From: UBA2970 sp965221075
GTDB lineage: Bacteria > Verrucomicrobiota > Verrucomicrobiia > Limisphaerales > AAA164-E04
Reading direction: 5' to 3'
NCBI GenBank assembly: GCA_965221075.1
Contig: OZ244865.1
Coordinates: forward strand, 3,100,001 to 3,164,000
Length of the DNA: 64,000 bases
In this document: positions 27,258 through 36,102 of the stretch, in pieces
How the letters are laid out: each line of letters opens with the position of its first letter
Numbering within the stretch: position 1 is the stretch's first letter
The notes under the pieces: model-generated
Seen by the model: the letters and a program-made list of their open reading frames with translations, nothing else
Told to the model about the DNA's origin: nothing
Databases searched by the model: none
Program-made: the position numbers and the translations under genes

Positions 27258-27734
27258 TCAGTCCTCCGGCGGAGGGGGAGGCCCGGGCCTCCCGCCGTCC
27301 TCCCCGTGCGGGGAGCGGCGATCCGGGCCCTGGGGAGGGCCGCCGGGCCGGTGCCGGGACTGGGAGCGCTCCTTCAGGCGCTCCTTGAACATCCTCTGGT
27401 ACTCGGCCATCTGCTCCTCGGTGAGTATCTCCTCCAGCTGGGAGGCGAGATCCTCGTGCATCCTGTGGTGCAGCTGGCGGAACTCGCCGCGGAGACGCTC
27501 CCTGTGGCCGGCCCACACCTGGCGCCACCTCTCCTTCTGCTCTTCGTCCAGCTCCAGGCGGTCCTCCACCCGCTTCTGGACGTCCCGGTGCTGGACCTCG
27601 GGAATGCGGGGGCCCCTGGAACGGGGCTTGGAGCCGGAATCGTCCCCGGCCGGGCTCCATCCGGCGAAGCTGCCCGAGAGGAAACCGGCGGCGTAGAGGA
27701 CCAGGGCGGCGGCGGCGATCTTCCCGGCGTTCAT
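27258..27734 (-). CDS. Spy/CpxP-like periplasmic protein
   Basis: 158 residues. An N-terminal membrane anchor (AAAALVLYAAGFLSGSFAGW) is followed by a charged helical domain with two LTxxQ-like motifs (LELDEEQKERW and ILTEEQMAEYQRM). These are typical of Spy, CpxP and ZraP envelope-stress proteins. The tail is rich in Pro, Gly and Arg. Its start overlaps the stop of the anti-sigma-like gene (ATGA), so it forms one operon with the sigma factor and probably belongs to its envelope-stress response. Confidence 0.75.
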   Translation of the reverse strand: MNAGKIAAAALVLYAAGFLSGSFAGWSPAGDDSGSKPRSRGPRIPEVQHRDVQKRVEDRLELDEEQKERWRQVWAGHRERLRGEFRQLHHRMHEDLASQLEEILTEEQMAEYQRMFKERLKERSQSRHRPGGPPQGPDRRSPHGEDGGRPGPPPPPED

Positions 27735-28066
27735 TCCAGGAACTCGCTGGCCAGGCTCTCGATCTGCTGGATCATGACCAGCTCCAGATCCGCCGCCAGG
27801 GGATCCTCCGCCTGCGCGGTCCGGGCGTCCAGCGCCAGGCTCCAGGAGATCAGGATGCAGGTGAGCACCACCGAAGGCAGGGCCGCCTTCCACAGGCCCC
27901 GGGCCCAGTAGGCCGCCGCGTCCACCGGGGCCGCCAGGCGGGCCATGACGCGCTTCTCGAAGCCCAGGGGCACATGATCCGCCTCGGGCAGCCTGCGGGC
28001 CGCCTCGATCAGGGTCTCCTCCAAGGAAGCCTTCCTCATCCTCTCCTCCGTCGGACTTTGACGCAT
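27731..28066 (-). CDS. probable anti-sigma factor, membrane-anchored
   Basis: 111 residues: a cytoplasmic N-terminal helical part with VPLGFEKRVMARLAAP, one membrane helix (ALPSVVLTCILISWSLAL), and a short outer tail. Size, topology and position directly behind an ECF sigma gene and before a Spy-like gene suggest an anti-sigma factor. It lacks the zinc-binding HxxxCxxC motif. A second ATG at residue 10 is possible. Confidence 0.6.
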   Translation of the reverse strand: MRQSPTEERMRKASLEETLIEAARRLPEADHVPLGFEKRVMARLAAPVDAAAYWARGLWKAALPSVVLTCILISWSLALDARTAQAEDPLAADLELVMIQQIESLASEFLE

Positions 28067-28081
28067 TCCGGAGCCGGTTGG

Positions 28082-28666
28082 TTACAGGTAGCGGCTCCGG
28101 TCCATCTTTTCAACGAGTTTCCGCATCTCCTTGCGGGCCCGGAAGGCCCTGACCTTGACCAGGGAGAGGGACCAGCCGGTCAGGGCCGCGATCTCCTTGA
28201 TCGATCTGCCCTCGATCTCCTGCAGGGTGAGGATCATTCGCCCGGCCGGGGACATCTGCTCGAAGACCCGGTGGACCAGGGCTCGGGCCGCCTCGGCCAT
28301 GTCCCGGTCCGGCTCCGGCTCGCCCACGAAGCGCTCCAGGAAGGAGCAGTCCTCCTCGCCCATGTCGGAGAAGGAGCGCTCCCGGCTGCGCTGGTGGCGC
28401 CGGAGGCCGTCGTAGCAGATGCGCACCGCCAGGCGCATCAGCCAGTGCTCGAAGGGAGCCCGAAACCTGAAGGTCCGGAGCTTCCGGTAGGCGCGCAGGA
28501 AGACTTCCTGCACCATGTCCTCCACCTCGTCCTCGTGCCGGGAGTACTTGCGCGCCGTGCCGAAGACCTTCCGCTGGTAGCGGGCCACCAGGATCTCGAA
28601 CCGGGCGGTGTCGCCGGCCAGCACCTGCCTGACCACCTCGAAGTCGTCGGACGGCTCCTCGCTCAT
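28082..28666 (-). CDS. ECF-type (RpoE-like) RNA polymerase sigma factor
   Basis: 194 residues. Region 2 (FEILVARYQRKVFGTARKYS then DMVQEVFLRAYRKLRTFR) binds core polymerase and the -10 element. Region 4 (LTLQEIEGRSIKEIAALTGW and VKVRAFRARKEMRKL) binds the -35 element. No regions 1 or 3. The ATG at 28666 is preferred; an upstream ATG at 28750 adds a non-conserved leader. It heads a three-gene operon with an anti-sigma-like gene and a Spy-like gene. Confidence 0.92.
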   Translation of the reverse strand: MSEEPSDDFEVVRQVLAGDTARFEILVARYQRKVFGTARKYSRHEDEVEDMVQEVFLRAYRKLRTFRFRAPFEHWLMRLAVRICYDGLRRHQRSRERSFSDMGEEDCSFLERFVGEPEPDRDMAEAARALVHRVFEQMSPAGRMILTLQEIEGRSIKEIAALTGWSLSLVKVRAFRARKEMRKLVEKMDRSRYL

Positions 28667-29048
28667 CCCCGCGGGGATCGCCCGCTGCGGACACTTCGCA
28701 TCTGTGGGCGGCTCCTCGATCCCCTCATAGGCCCTGCCTGGGAAGCCCATCAAACACCCCGCCTGCGCCGATGACAAACCAATCCCGCCGCCGGGCCGCC
28801 GAGGGGATCGGGCAGGCCCAGGGCGGTTTGGCTTGAGCGGCCGCGCCGGTTGGCGGATCCTGCGCCGAGAACACGATGGACCGCCAGGACAGGCCCGCTG
28901 CGGCGACTCCCAAGGGACGCGTTCCCTTTCCCCATCCGCCGCCAGAGGGGATGCCCCGCACCGGAGGGATGCCGGACCGCCTGCCGGGGCCGGCTTCCGC
29001 GACCGTGATCCGTCCCGCCGCGCCAGGCCCTCCCGCTCCCCCCAGGCC
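28667..29048. other. divergent promoter region between sigma factor and uracil-DNA glycosylase
   Basis: About 380 bases separate two divergently read genes. Several open frames cross it but show no protein character. Promoters for both operons should lie here; no clear consensus boxes could be picked out in this GC-rich sequence. Confidence 0.4.
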
Positions 29049-29939
29049 ATGAACCGCTATCAGCAGCTGCTGGCCGCCACGATGGAACATGTGGAGCGGC
29101 TCCGGGAGCGGAACGTGCGCAGCCTGCCGGTGGACCGCGGCCTGCTGAAGGCCCTCGGGAAGCCCCCGGCCCGCCCGGCGCCCAGGCCCGCCGCCGCCCC
29201 GCCGTCCCCCGGAACGGAGCGGAAGGACCTCCCCCCCGGCGCTTCCCCGGCCTGCCGGACGCCTCTTCCTCCCCGCCCGGAGGGGGATCCCGCCAAGTCC
29301 ATGGAGGCCCTGCGCAAGGAGGCCCTGGCCTGCCGCCGATGCCACAATCTGGCCGCCAGCCGCGCCAATGTGGTGTTCGGGACCGGGAAGGCGGACGCCC
29401 GCCTGATGTTCGTGGGGGAGGCACCGGGAAGGGACGAGGACCGGCTGGGGGAGCCCTTCGTGGGCCGGGCCGGCGAGCTGCTCACCAAGGCCCTGGGGGC
29501 CATGGGCCTGAGCCGCGATCAGGTCTACATCGCCAACGTCCTCAAGTGCCGCCCAGACACTCCCGGCCGCCGGTTCGGGAACCGCAGGCCCACGCCCGGG
29601 GAGATGGACACCTGCCGCGGCTGGCTGCTCTCCCAGATCGCCATCGTCCGGCCCGAGGCGATGGTCTCCCTGGGAGCCGTCGCCCTGGAGAGCCTGCTGG
29701 GGAACGCCTCGCAGAAGGTGAGCGTGAACGCGATGCGGGGCAGGTTCCATGAATTCGCGGGCATCCCGCTGATGCCCACCTTCCACCCCGCCTTCCTGCT
29801 GCGCAAGGAGACGACCAGCATGTGGCTGCGGATGAGGCGGCTCTTCTGGGAGGACCTGCTGATGGTGATGGAGCGGCTGGGCATGGAGATCACCCCCAGG
29901 CAGAGAGGCTACTTCCAGGAGAGGCCGCCGCGTTCTTGA
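29049..29939 (+). CDS. family 4 (4Fe-4S) uracil-DNA glycosylase
   Basis: 296 residues. The C-terminal about 205 residues are a type 4 UDG: Cys95-x2-Cys98, Cys167 and Cys189 are the four iron-sulfur ligands, with GEAPGRDED as the active-site motif and FHPAFLLR as the second motif. It removes uracil from DNA to start base-excision repair. The first about 80 residues are a poorly conserved, proline- and arginine-rich extension. The spacing between the last two cysteines is a little longer than usual because of an insert (DTPGRRFG). Confidence 0.9.
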   Translation: MNRYQQLLAATMEHVERLRERNVRSLPVDRGLLKALGKPPARPAPRPAAAPPSPGTERKDLPPGASPACRTPLPPRPEGDPAKSMEALRKEALACRRCHNLAASRANVVFGTGKADARLMFVGEAPGRDEDRLGEPFVGRAGELLTKALGAMGLSRDQVYIANVLKCRPDTPGRRFGNRRPTPGEMDTCRGWLLSQIAIVRPEAMVSLGAVALESLLGNASQKVSVNAMRGRFHEFAGIPLMPTFHPAFLLRKETTSMWLRMRRLFWEDLLMVMERLGMEITPRQRGYFQERPPRS

Positions 29940-29992
29940 CCCGTGCGGGGGGCGCTCCTAGCATGGCGCCCGTCCGTCCGACCACCCCCTGA

Positions 29993-31141
29993 ATGGCAGC
30001 CGAGCCCCGCTCCTTCCCTCCCTTCGACCTGGTCCGCCTGCTGCGCACCGTCTTCGCCCCCCGCCCCGGAGAGAGGGTCGCACTGCTCATCGACCTGGAC
30101 GACCCCCGGGACATGGAGGGGAGCCGCTTCCTGCGGCAGGAGGGGCTTCCGGTCCAGAAGCTGGCCCACGAGGCCTTCTACCAGAGGCTGAGGGAGGGGG
30201 GCCTCGAGGCCCTGGGATGGGAGGGAGGCGAGATCTTCGCCTACCGCACCACCGGAGGAAGCAACCTGGACCTGCCCCGGGAGCTGTTCGACGCCGCCGG
30301 CCGCCGGCTGGCCTTCGAGACCGACATCTATCCCCGCTACGACATCCTGCTCTGCCTGTCGACCTACTCGGCCACGGCCCCGCTGACCGCCGCGGCCAAG
30401 CGGTTCGGGTTCCGGGGGGCCACCCTCCACGGGCTCAACCCGGCGATCCTCGCCAGCGGCCTGGCGGTGGACTACGAGCAGGTCAGCCGCCAGGCAGAGG
30501 CGATGCGCCGGGCCCTGGACCGGGCCGACGGCTTCCGGGTGGACTTCGCCCTCGACGGCCGGGAGTTCTCCCTGGCCCTCGAGTGCGGCCGGCAGGAGGC
30601 CCAGAAGAGCCACGGCCTGTGCCGGGGACCGGAGCCGGACGTGGCCAACCTCCCGGCCGGCGAGGTCTACTACGTCCCCACCGGAGCCGAGGGGAGCTTC
30701 CCGTCGAGGTACTCCGAGGGCACCCTGGCGGAGATGCGGGTGGCCGGGGGAAGGATCCTCGAGGCCCGCTGGCTGGAGGGCGATCCCCGCAGGGTGGAGG
30801 AGCACAACCGGATGCTCGGGGAGGACCCCGCGACGGGAGAGCTGGGAGAGCTGGGATTCGGCACCCAGGAGCTGCCGGTCTCGGGCAGCGACATCCAGGA
30901 CGAGAAGATCCTGGGCACCATGCACCTGGCCACCGGACGCAGCGACCACCTGGGCGGGCACCTGACCCCGGACCGCTTCGCCGATCCCCTCCACGCCACC
31001 CACGACGACATCCTCTTCTCCCCTTCCAAGACCCCCGGCATCCGGATCCCCCGTGTGGTGATGAGGCGGGACGGGAAGGAGATCACGGTGCTGGAGGACT
31101 ACCAGCCCGCCCTTCCCTTGCGGGAGGCCCTGGGGAGGTAG
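29993..31141 (+). CDS. M29-like metallo-aminopeptidase
   Basis: 382 residues resembling aminopeptidase T-type M29 enzymes. NLPAGEVYYVP carries the first metal glutamate, LGELGFGTQ the second, and DEKILGTMHLATGRSDHLGG the later histidine/aspartate ligands. It should release N-terminal residues from peptides in the cytosol. The sequence is divergent from characterised members. It begins a cluster with the methyltransferase gene 14 bases behind it. Confidence 0.72.
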   Translation: MAAEPRSFPPFDLVRLLRTVFAPRPGERVALLIDLDDPRDMEGSRFLRQEGLPVQKLAHEAFYQRLREGGLEALGWEGGEIFAYRTTGGSNLDLPRELFDAAGRRLAFETDIYPRYDILLCLSTYSATAPLTAAAKRFGFRGATLHGLNPAILASGLAVDYEQVSRQAEAMRRALDRADGFRVDFALDGREFSLALECGRQEAQKSHGLCRGPEPDVANLPAGEVYYVPTGAEGSFPSRYSEGTLAEMRVAGGRILEARWLEGDPRRVEEHNRMLGEDPATGELGELGFGTQELPVSGSDIQDEKILGTMHLATGRSDHLGGHLTPDRFADPLHATHDDILFSPSKTPGIRIPRVVMRRDGKEITVLEDYQPALPLREALGR

Positions 31142-31155
31142 CGGCGGCCCCGCCC

Positions 31156-31887
31156 ATGTTCTACGAATCGGACCAGGCCCTGGGGCAGTACCTGCTGCTC
31201 CACTACGGCTCCCGATCCGAGATCCTGCCCTGGAGCTTCGGCCCCGGCGCGGCGCTGGACTACCCGGCGCGCTGCGTCGAACGATTCTCCCGCCGGTTCC
31301 CCTCGCGGGGAGCGGGCCGGGCCCTGGATCTGGGATGCGCGGTGGGCCGATCCAGCTTCGAGCTGGCCCGCCACTATCCCCAGGTGGTGGGGATCGACAG
31401 CTCGGAGCGCTTCGTCGCCTGCGCCCGGCGGCTGCAGGAGGAGGGGCGCCTCGGATACCGCTACCCCGAGAGCGGGGAGGCGGAGCGCGAGGCGACCGCA
31501 CTGGTGCCTCCCGGCATCGACCGGAGCCGGGTCCGCTTCGAGCAGGGCGACGCCCTGTTCCTGAGGGAGGGGCTGGGCCGCTTCGATCTGGTGCTGATGG
31601 CCAACCTGGTGGACCGCCTGGCCGATCCGGCCCGCTGCCTCGGTCAGATGGCCTCCCGGATCGCGCCCGGGGGCCTGCTGGTGATCTCCTCTCCCTACAC
31701 CTGGATGGAGGAGCACACCCCGCGCCGGAACTGGCTGGGCGGCGATCCGGAGAAGGCCCTATCCGCCATCCTGGCCCCCGGCTTCGTCCTCCGGGAGCGG
31801 GACGACCTCCCCTTCCTGATCCGGGAGCACTCCCGCAAGTACCAGTGGAGCGTGGCCGAGGCCACCCTGTGGGAGCGGACCGCCTGA
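31156..31887 (+). CDS. OvoA C-terminal-like SAM methyltransferase (putative 4-mercaptohistidine N1-methyltransferase)
   Basis: 243 residues with a class I SAM fold: ALDLGCAVGRSSFELA (motif I), VVGIDSS (motif II), EQGDALF and a post-core APGGLLVISSPYTW. The N-terminal YESDQALGQYLLLHYGS and the VDRLADPARCL stretch resemble the methyltransferase domain of OvoA, which makes ovothiol. In this family a stand-alone version is seen where the sulfoxide-synthase part is elsewhere or absent; no such gene is in this window. The substrate is therefore inferred. Confidence 0.78.
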   Translation: MFYESDQALGQYLLLHYGSRSEILPWSFGPGAALDYPARCVERFSRRFPSRGAGRALDLGCAVGRSSFELARHYPQVVGIDSSERFVACARRLQEEGRLGYRYPESGEAEREATALVPPGIDRSRVRFEQGDALFLREGLGRFDLVLMANLVDRLADPARCLGQMASRIAPGGLLVISSPYTWMEEHTPRRNWLGGDPEKALSAILAPGFVLRERDDLPFLIREHSRKYQWSVAEATLWERTA

Positions 31888-31900
31888 CCCCCCGGGGCGC

Positions 31901-33736
31901 ATGCCCTCCATCCTAGGGATATCCGCCTTCTACCACGACTCGGCCGCGGCCCTGGTGGTCGACGGGCGGGTGGTGGCCGCGGCCCAGGAGGAGCGCTTCA
32001 GCCGGATCAAGCACGACGCGGCCTTTCCCGCCAGGGCCGCCGCCTACTGCCTGGAGGAGGGAGGGCTCGCTCCAGCGCGCCTGGACTACGTCGCCTACTA
32101 CGAGAAGCCGATGCGGCGCTTCGAGCGCCTGCTCCGGACCTACCTGTCCTACGTCCCCGGCGGCTACCGCTCCTTCCGGACCGCCCTGCCCCTCTGGCTG
32201 CGGCAGAAGCTCCATCTGGCCCGGGAGATCCAGAGGGGGCTGGGAGGAGGCTACACCGGACGGCCGGTGTTCGTGGACCACCACCAGTCCCACGCCGCCA
32301 GCGCCTTCCTGCCCTCCCCCTTCGAGGAGGCCGCCATCCTGACCATCGACGGAGTGGGCGAGTGGACCACCGCCAGCTACGGCGTCGGGCGGGGGGCCCG
32401 GGTGGAGCTGGCCAAGGAGATCCGCTTCCCCCACTCCCTGGGACTGCTCTACTCGGCGTTCACCTACCAGGCCGGCTTCCGGGTCAACAGCGGGGAGTAC
32501 AAGCTGATGGGGCTGGCCCCCTACGGTAGGCCCGCCTACCGCGACCGGATCCTCGGGGAGGTGATGGACCTGAAGGAGGACGGATCCTTCCGCCTCGACC
32601 AGTCCTTCTTCCGCTACTGCCAGGGGCTGACCATGACCTCCCGCCGCTTCGACAGGCTCTTCGGCGGCCCGCCGCGCCGGCCCGAATCCCCGCTCACCCA
32701 GCGGGAGATGGACCTGGCCGCATCGGTCCAGGCGGTGGCCGAGGAGGCGATCCTGCGCCTGGCCCGCACCGTCCACCGCCATACCCGGATGCCCCGCCTG
32801 GCCCTGGCCGGCGGGGTGGCCCTCAACTGCTCGGCCAACGGCCGCATGCTGCGAGAGGGCCCCTTCCGGGAGCTGTGGATCCAGCCCGCCGCCGGGGACG
32901 CCGGCGGTGCCCTGGGCGCGGCCCTCTTCCTCTGGCACCAGCTTCTGGAGAATCCCCGCACCCCTTCCCGCCCCGACGGGCAGTCGGCCTCGCTGCTGGG
33001 ACCCCGCTTCCCCGACGGCGTCATGCGCTCCTTCCTGGAGTCGGTGGGCGCCCGCTTCGAAACCTGCAGCAGCGATCAGGAGCTCTGCGAGCGAACGGCC
33101 GCCCTGATCGAGGAGCAGCGGGTGGTGGGCTGGTTCCAGGGACGGATGGAGTTCGGCCCCCGCGCCCTGGGCTCCCGCAGCATCCTGGCCGACGCCCGAG
33201 ATCTCCGGATGCAGTCGCGGCTCAACCGGCGGATCAAGTTCCGGGAGTCGTTCCGGCCCTTCGCCCCGATCGTGCTGAGGGATCACATGGAGCAGTGGTT
33301 CGAGCTGCGCCAGGAGAGCCCCTACATGCTCCTGGTGGCCCCGCTGCACCCCGCCCGCCGCGTCCCCCTCCCGGACTCCGCCCTCGGGGCGGAGGGGCTG
33401 GAGCGGCAGCGCCACCCCCGCTCCACCATCCCCTCGGCCACCCATGTCGACGGCACCGCTCGGGTGCAGACGGTGGACCAGGCGCGCCATCCCCTGCTCC
33501 ACCGCCTGCTCTCGGCCTTCCTGGATCGGACCGGATGCCCGGCGATGATCAACACCAGCTTCAACCTGCGAAACGAGCCCATCGCCTGCACCCCTCGCGA
33601 CGCCTGGCGCTGCTTCGCCATGTCGCGCATGGACGCCCTGGTGATGGGACGGCACATCCTCCTGCGCGAAGACCAGGCCGGCCTCCCCGATCCCCAGGAG
33701 CAGCGCGATCACCGGGAGCAGTTTCCGCCCGACTAG
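31901..33736 (+). CDS. carbamoyltransferase, NodU/CmcH family
   Basis: 611 residues. The N-terminal ASKHA-type domain starts GISAFYHDSAAALVVDGR and has the DHHQSHAASAF histidine motif and GVGEWTTASYG. The C-terminal domain has MEFGPRALGSRSILADARD and FNLRNEPIACTPRDAW, typical of the YrdC-like part of TobZ/NodU. The family moves carbamoyl from carbamoyl phosphate to hydroxyls of sugars or antibiotics through carbamoyl-AMP. The acceptor here is unknown. In related genomes it often precedes a small DUF and an SxtJ-like gene; here the accessory region begins straight after it. Confidence 0.93.
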   Translation: MPSILGISAFYHDSAAALVVDGRVVAAAQEERFSRIKHDAAFPARAAAYCLEEGGLAPARLDYVAYYEKPMRRFERLLRTYLSYVPGGYRSFRTALPLWLRQKLHLAREIQRGLGGGYTGRPVFVDHHQSHAASAFLPSPFEEAAILTIDGVGEWTTASYGVGRGARVELAKEIRFPHSLGLLYSAFTYQAGFRVNSGEYKLMGLAPYGRPAYRDRILGEVMDLKEDGSFRLDQSFFRYCQGLTMTSRRFDRLFGGPPRRPESPLTQREMDLAASVQAVAEEAILRLARTVHRHTRMPRLALAGGVALNCSANGRMLREGPFRELWIQPAAGDAGGALGAALFLWHQLLENPRTPSRPDGQSASLLGPRFPDGVMRSFLESVGARFETCSSDQELCERTAALIEEQRVVGWFQGRMEFGPRALGSRSILADARDLRMQSRLNRRIKFRESFRPFAPIVLRDHMEQWFELRQESPYMLLVAPLHPARRVPLPDSALGAEGLERQRHPRSTIPSATHVDGTARVQTVDQARHPLLHRLLSAFLDRTGCPAMINTSFNLRNEPIACTPRDAWRCFAMSRMDALVMGRHILLREDQAGLPDPQEQRDHREQFPPD

Positions 33737-33773
33737 GGCCGCTGCCGAATCACGGGGATTCCGAACGGGCTGC

Positions 33774-34238
33774 TTGCGCCCGGTGCGCGATGCATGGCGC
33801 CCGGACTTGCGACGCTCCCGGCAACAGACGAAGCGGAACCACTACGACCGCCTGGTCGAATATGGACCGGCCAGCGCTCCGGGGCTGAACCGCGTCATCC
33901 TCCTTCGGAGCGACATCGCCAATCTGCCATGCGGGTATTCGGACCTGGACGCGACCGGCACCCGCCAGGAGCTCCAGATCATCCACGATCTCCAGGAGAT
34001 CCGCGACGGAACTTCGAAAGCCTGGTTCGTCCCGAACAGAATGCACCCGGAGCAGGTGAAACTTTGGCTGCTTGCCCTGGCAGGAAGCGAGAGCATCCTG
34101 TTCGTCAAGCGCCACATCCGCCACCGGTATCCGTACACGGATGAGGCCGACCGGGGAGCTTGGTTTGGCGCATGGGGAGCAAGGGCGTCACGCGACCGAG
34201 GAGATCACAGGACTGTGCGAGGAGAAGCACGAGCATGA
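33774..34238 (+). CDS. hypothetical protein
   Basis: 154 residues from a TTG start; not recognised. It contains a plausible folded core (VILLRSDIANLPCGYSDLDA, then ELQIIHDLQEIRDG and EQVKLWLLALAGSESILFVK). The first 25 residues are very basic. Its stop overlaps the ATG of the next small frame (ATGA), which argues for a real gene pair. Composition is a little lower in G+C than the carbamoyltransferase gene. It may be a fragment left by the mobile element. Confidence 0.4.
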   Translation: MRPVRDAWRPDLRRSRQQTKRNHYDRLVEYGPASAPGLNRVILLRSDIANLPCGYSDLDATGTRQELQIIHDLQEIRDGTSKAWFVPNRMHPEQVKLWLLALAGSESILFVKRHIRHRYPYTDEADRGAWFGAWGARASRDRGDHRTVRGEARA

Positions 34239-34333
34239 ACAACAAGAGAAAGACACTTTGCGTTGTCCAGGCGGAAGAGGAGAAGGAGTTCGTGGCGGCG
34301 GCTCCTGAGGAGGACGAGACGCTGGTCCACTAG
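34235..34333 (+). CDS. small acidic peptide gene coupled to the preceding frame
   Basis: 32 residues (MNNKRKTLCVVQAEEEKEF, then an acidic end EEDETLVH). Start overlaps the preceding stop in ATGA. Its TAG stop is part of the CTAG at the left end of the first IS1182 copy. Too short for similarity to be judged; listed because of the overlap and the charged, unbroken reading. Confidence 0.3.
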   Translation: MNNKRKTLCVVQAEEEKEFVAAAPEEDETLVH

Positions 34334-36102
34334 GAGCCTGTCGGATTTCGGGCAAGCCGAAGGGGAACAGGCAGTTTTCCCTCTTCGAGCAAGATAATCC
34401 TATCGCACCAGCAGTGCGCGAGGTAGTTTCCTGGTAGACGCGCTGGTCCGCCGGTTAGCAGTCCGCAAGCATGGGCAACATCTTCCGTCCGATCGACAAC
34501 TCCCAGCTCTACCTGCTCCCTCCCTCGGTGCAGGAATGGCTTCCCTCCAATCATCTGGCCCGCTTCGTTGTCGATGTAGTTGGGGAACTGGATCTGACCC
34601 CGATTCTCTCGGCCTACTCTCCCAGTGGCAGGAAGGCCTACCACCCGGAGGTGCTTCTGGGGCTGCTCTTCTACGGCTATGCGAAGGGCGTTTTCTCCAG
34701 CCGGCAGCTGGAGCAGGCGACCTACGACACGCTGGACTACCGCTTCGTGTCCCGGAACGAGCATCCCGACCACGACACCATCTCGGCATTCCGCAAGCGG
34801 TTCCTGGGGGAACTGGAAGGGCTCTTTCTTCAGATCATGGTGCTGGCCAAGGAGGTGGGCTTTGTGCGCATGGGCAAGGTGAGTCTGGATGGGACGAAGA
34901 TCCAGGCCAATGCCAGCAAGCACAAGGCCTTGAGCTGGGAGTACGCCGAACGGCTGGAAAAGCAGCTCAAGGAAGAGATTGCCAAGCTGATGGAGATGGC
35001 GGGCAATGCGGATGCCGAGGAAACCTGCGAGCTGGACGTGCCCGCCGAGATCGAGCGCAGGGAGGATCGCTTGAAGGCGCTGCGGGAAGCTAAGCAGGCG
35101 ATTCGCGACCGGGCGGCCCAGCGCCATGAGCGGGAGCAGTCCGAACGCAAAGCCGCAGGCGAGTCTCGAGCCGAGCCCCCCTCGAGGCCGAAGGAAGAGA
35201 GGAGCGAGGAGCCAGCCAAGGAGCCCGCTCGGCTTCAATCCGGGGATCCTCTAGCCCATGGGAAGGAGGAGAGGAGCGAAGAGCCGGCCGAGGAGCCGCC
35301 ACCGGAGCCACGGGCGAAGGATCAGGTGAACCTGACCGATCCCGAGTCCCGGATCATGAAGACCAGCAACGGCTTCGAGCAGTGCTACAATGCCCAGGCG
35401 GTGGTAGATGCCGAAAGCCATCTGATCGTCGCTTCGCACATCACGGAAGCAGGCAACGACAAGCAGCAGGTGAAGCCGGCGCTGGAGGCTCTCAAGAAGA
35501 CGGAAGCGGAGCTAGGGAAGCCTGAAGCGTTGCTGGCCGATGCCGGCTATCACAGCGCCGCCAACATCGATCTGTGCGAGAAGGAGGGCATCGTGCCCTA
35601 TATCGCCCAGAGGAGGGAGAAGCATCACGAGCCACTGGAGAAGCGGCTGGAACCGCCGCCTGAATGTCCCGGGAACGCCAGTGGGGTGGAACGGGCGCGT
35701 CACCGGCTCAAGACTCCGGAAGGCAAGGCAGTGTACTCGAAGCGGAAGTGCACGGTGGAAACGGTGTTCGGCAACATCAAGGAGGCGCTCGGCTTCCGAC
35801 GGTTCCACCTGCGAGGCAAGCAATCTGTCCAAGGAGAGTGGACCCTGGTGAGCCTGGCTTGGAATCTGAAGCGGATGCATACGCTGACCAGCGCAGCATG
35901 AGGGGGAGGGACCGGGATCCCCTCTCTCACGGGGGCAGGCGCTTCCTGTGAGGGGCCGATCCAGACCCCCATTTCGCAAACCCGCGCGACTATCCCGTCG
36001 ATCGAGTCGCCTGAAGAACCTCGAAAGCATGCTTGCCGATCGGCAAGCACCCTGCGGATGAGTTGTTCAGGAACGCGATCCCGTTTTCCGACAGACTCCT
36101 AG
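34330..36102 (+). mobile_element. IS1182-family insertion sequence, copy 1
   Basis: CTAG at 34330-34333 and 36099-36102 flanks a 1,765-bp element. Its ends are inverted: GGAGCCTGTCGGA on the left against TCCGACAGACTCC on the right, with one mismatch in thirteen. CTAG is the usual palindromic target duplication of this family. It holds one transposase gene. An almost identical element in the same orientation lies 2.1 kb further on. Confidence 0.92.
34471..35901 (+). CDS. IS1182-family transposase (copy 1)
   Basis: 476 residues. N-terminal region LYLLPPSVQEWLPSNHLARF is typical. The DDE core has Asp140 in SLDGTKIQANASK, a second Asp in LLADAGYHSAANID (near 357) and Glu near 430 in CTVETVFGNIKEALGFRRF. 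Between them lies a Glu/Pro-rich linker with a repeated KEERSEEPA unit. No stop or frameshift is present, so it should be functional. It differs from copy 2 at about seven residues. Confidence 0.95.
   Translation: MGNIFRPIDNSQLYLLPPSVQEWLPSNHLARFVVDVVGELDLTPILSAYSPSGRKAYHPEVLLGLLFYGYAKGVFSSRQLEQATYDTLDYRFVSRNEHPDHDTISAFRKRFLGELEGLFLQIMVLAKEVGFVRMGKVSLDGTKIQANASKHKALSWEYAERLEKQLKEEIAKLMEMAGNADAEETCELDVPAEIERREDRLKALREAKQAIRDRAAQRHEREQSERKAAGESRAEPPSRPKEERSEEPAKEPARLQSGDPLAHGKEERSEEPAEEPPPEPRAKDQVNLTDPESRIMKTSNGFEQCYNAQAVVDAESHLIVASHITEAGNDKQQVKPALEALKKTEAELGKPEALLADAGYHSAANIDLCEKEGIVPYIAQRREKHHEPLEKRLEPPPECPGNASGVERARHRLKTPEGKAVYSKRKCTVETVFGNIKEALGFRRFHLRGKQSVQGEWTLVSLAWNLKRMHTLTSAA

Noticed and set aside
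33842..34138. minus-strand frames opposite the 33774-34238 gene
   Set aside because: They are rich in Arg, Ser and Trp and have no start context; the plus-strand frame has the ATGA overlap with a following frame.
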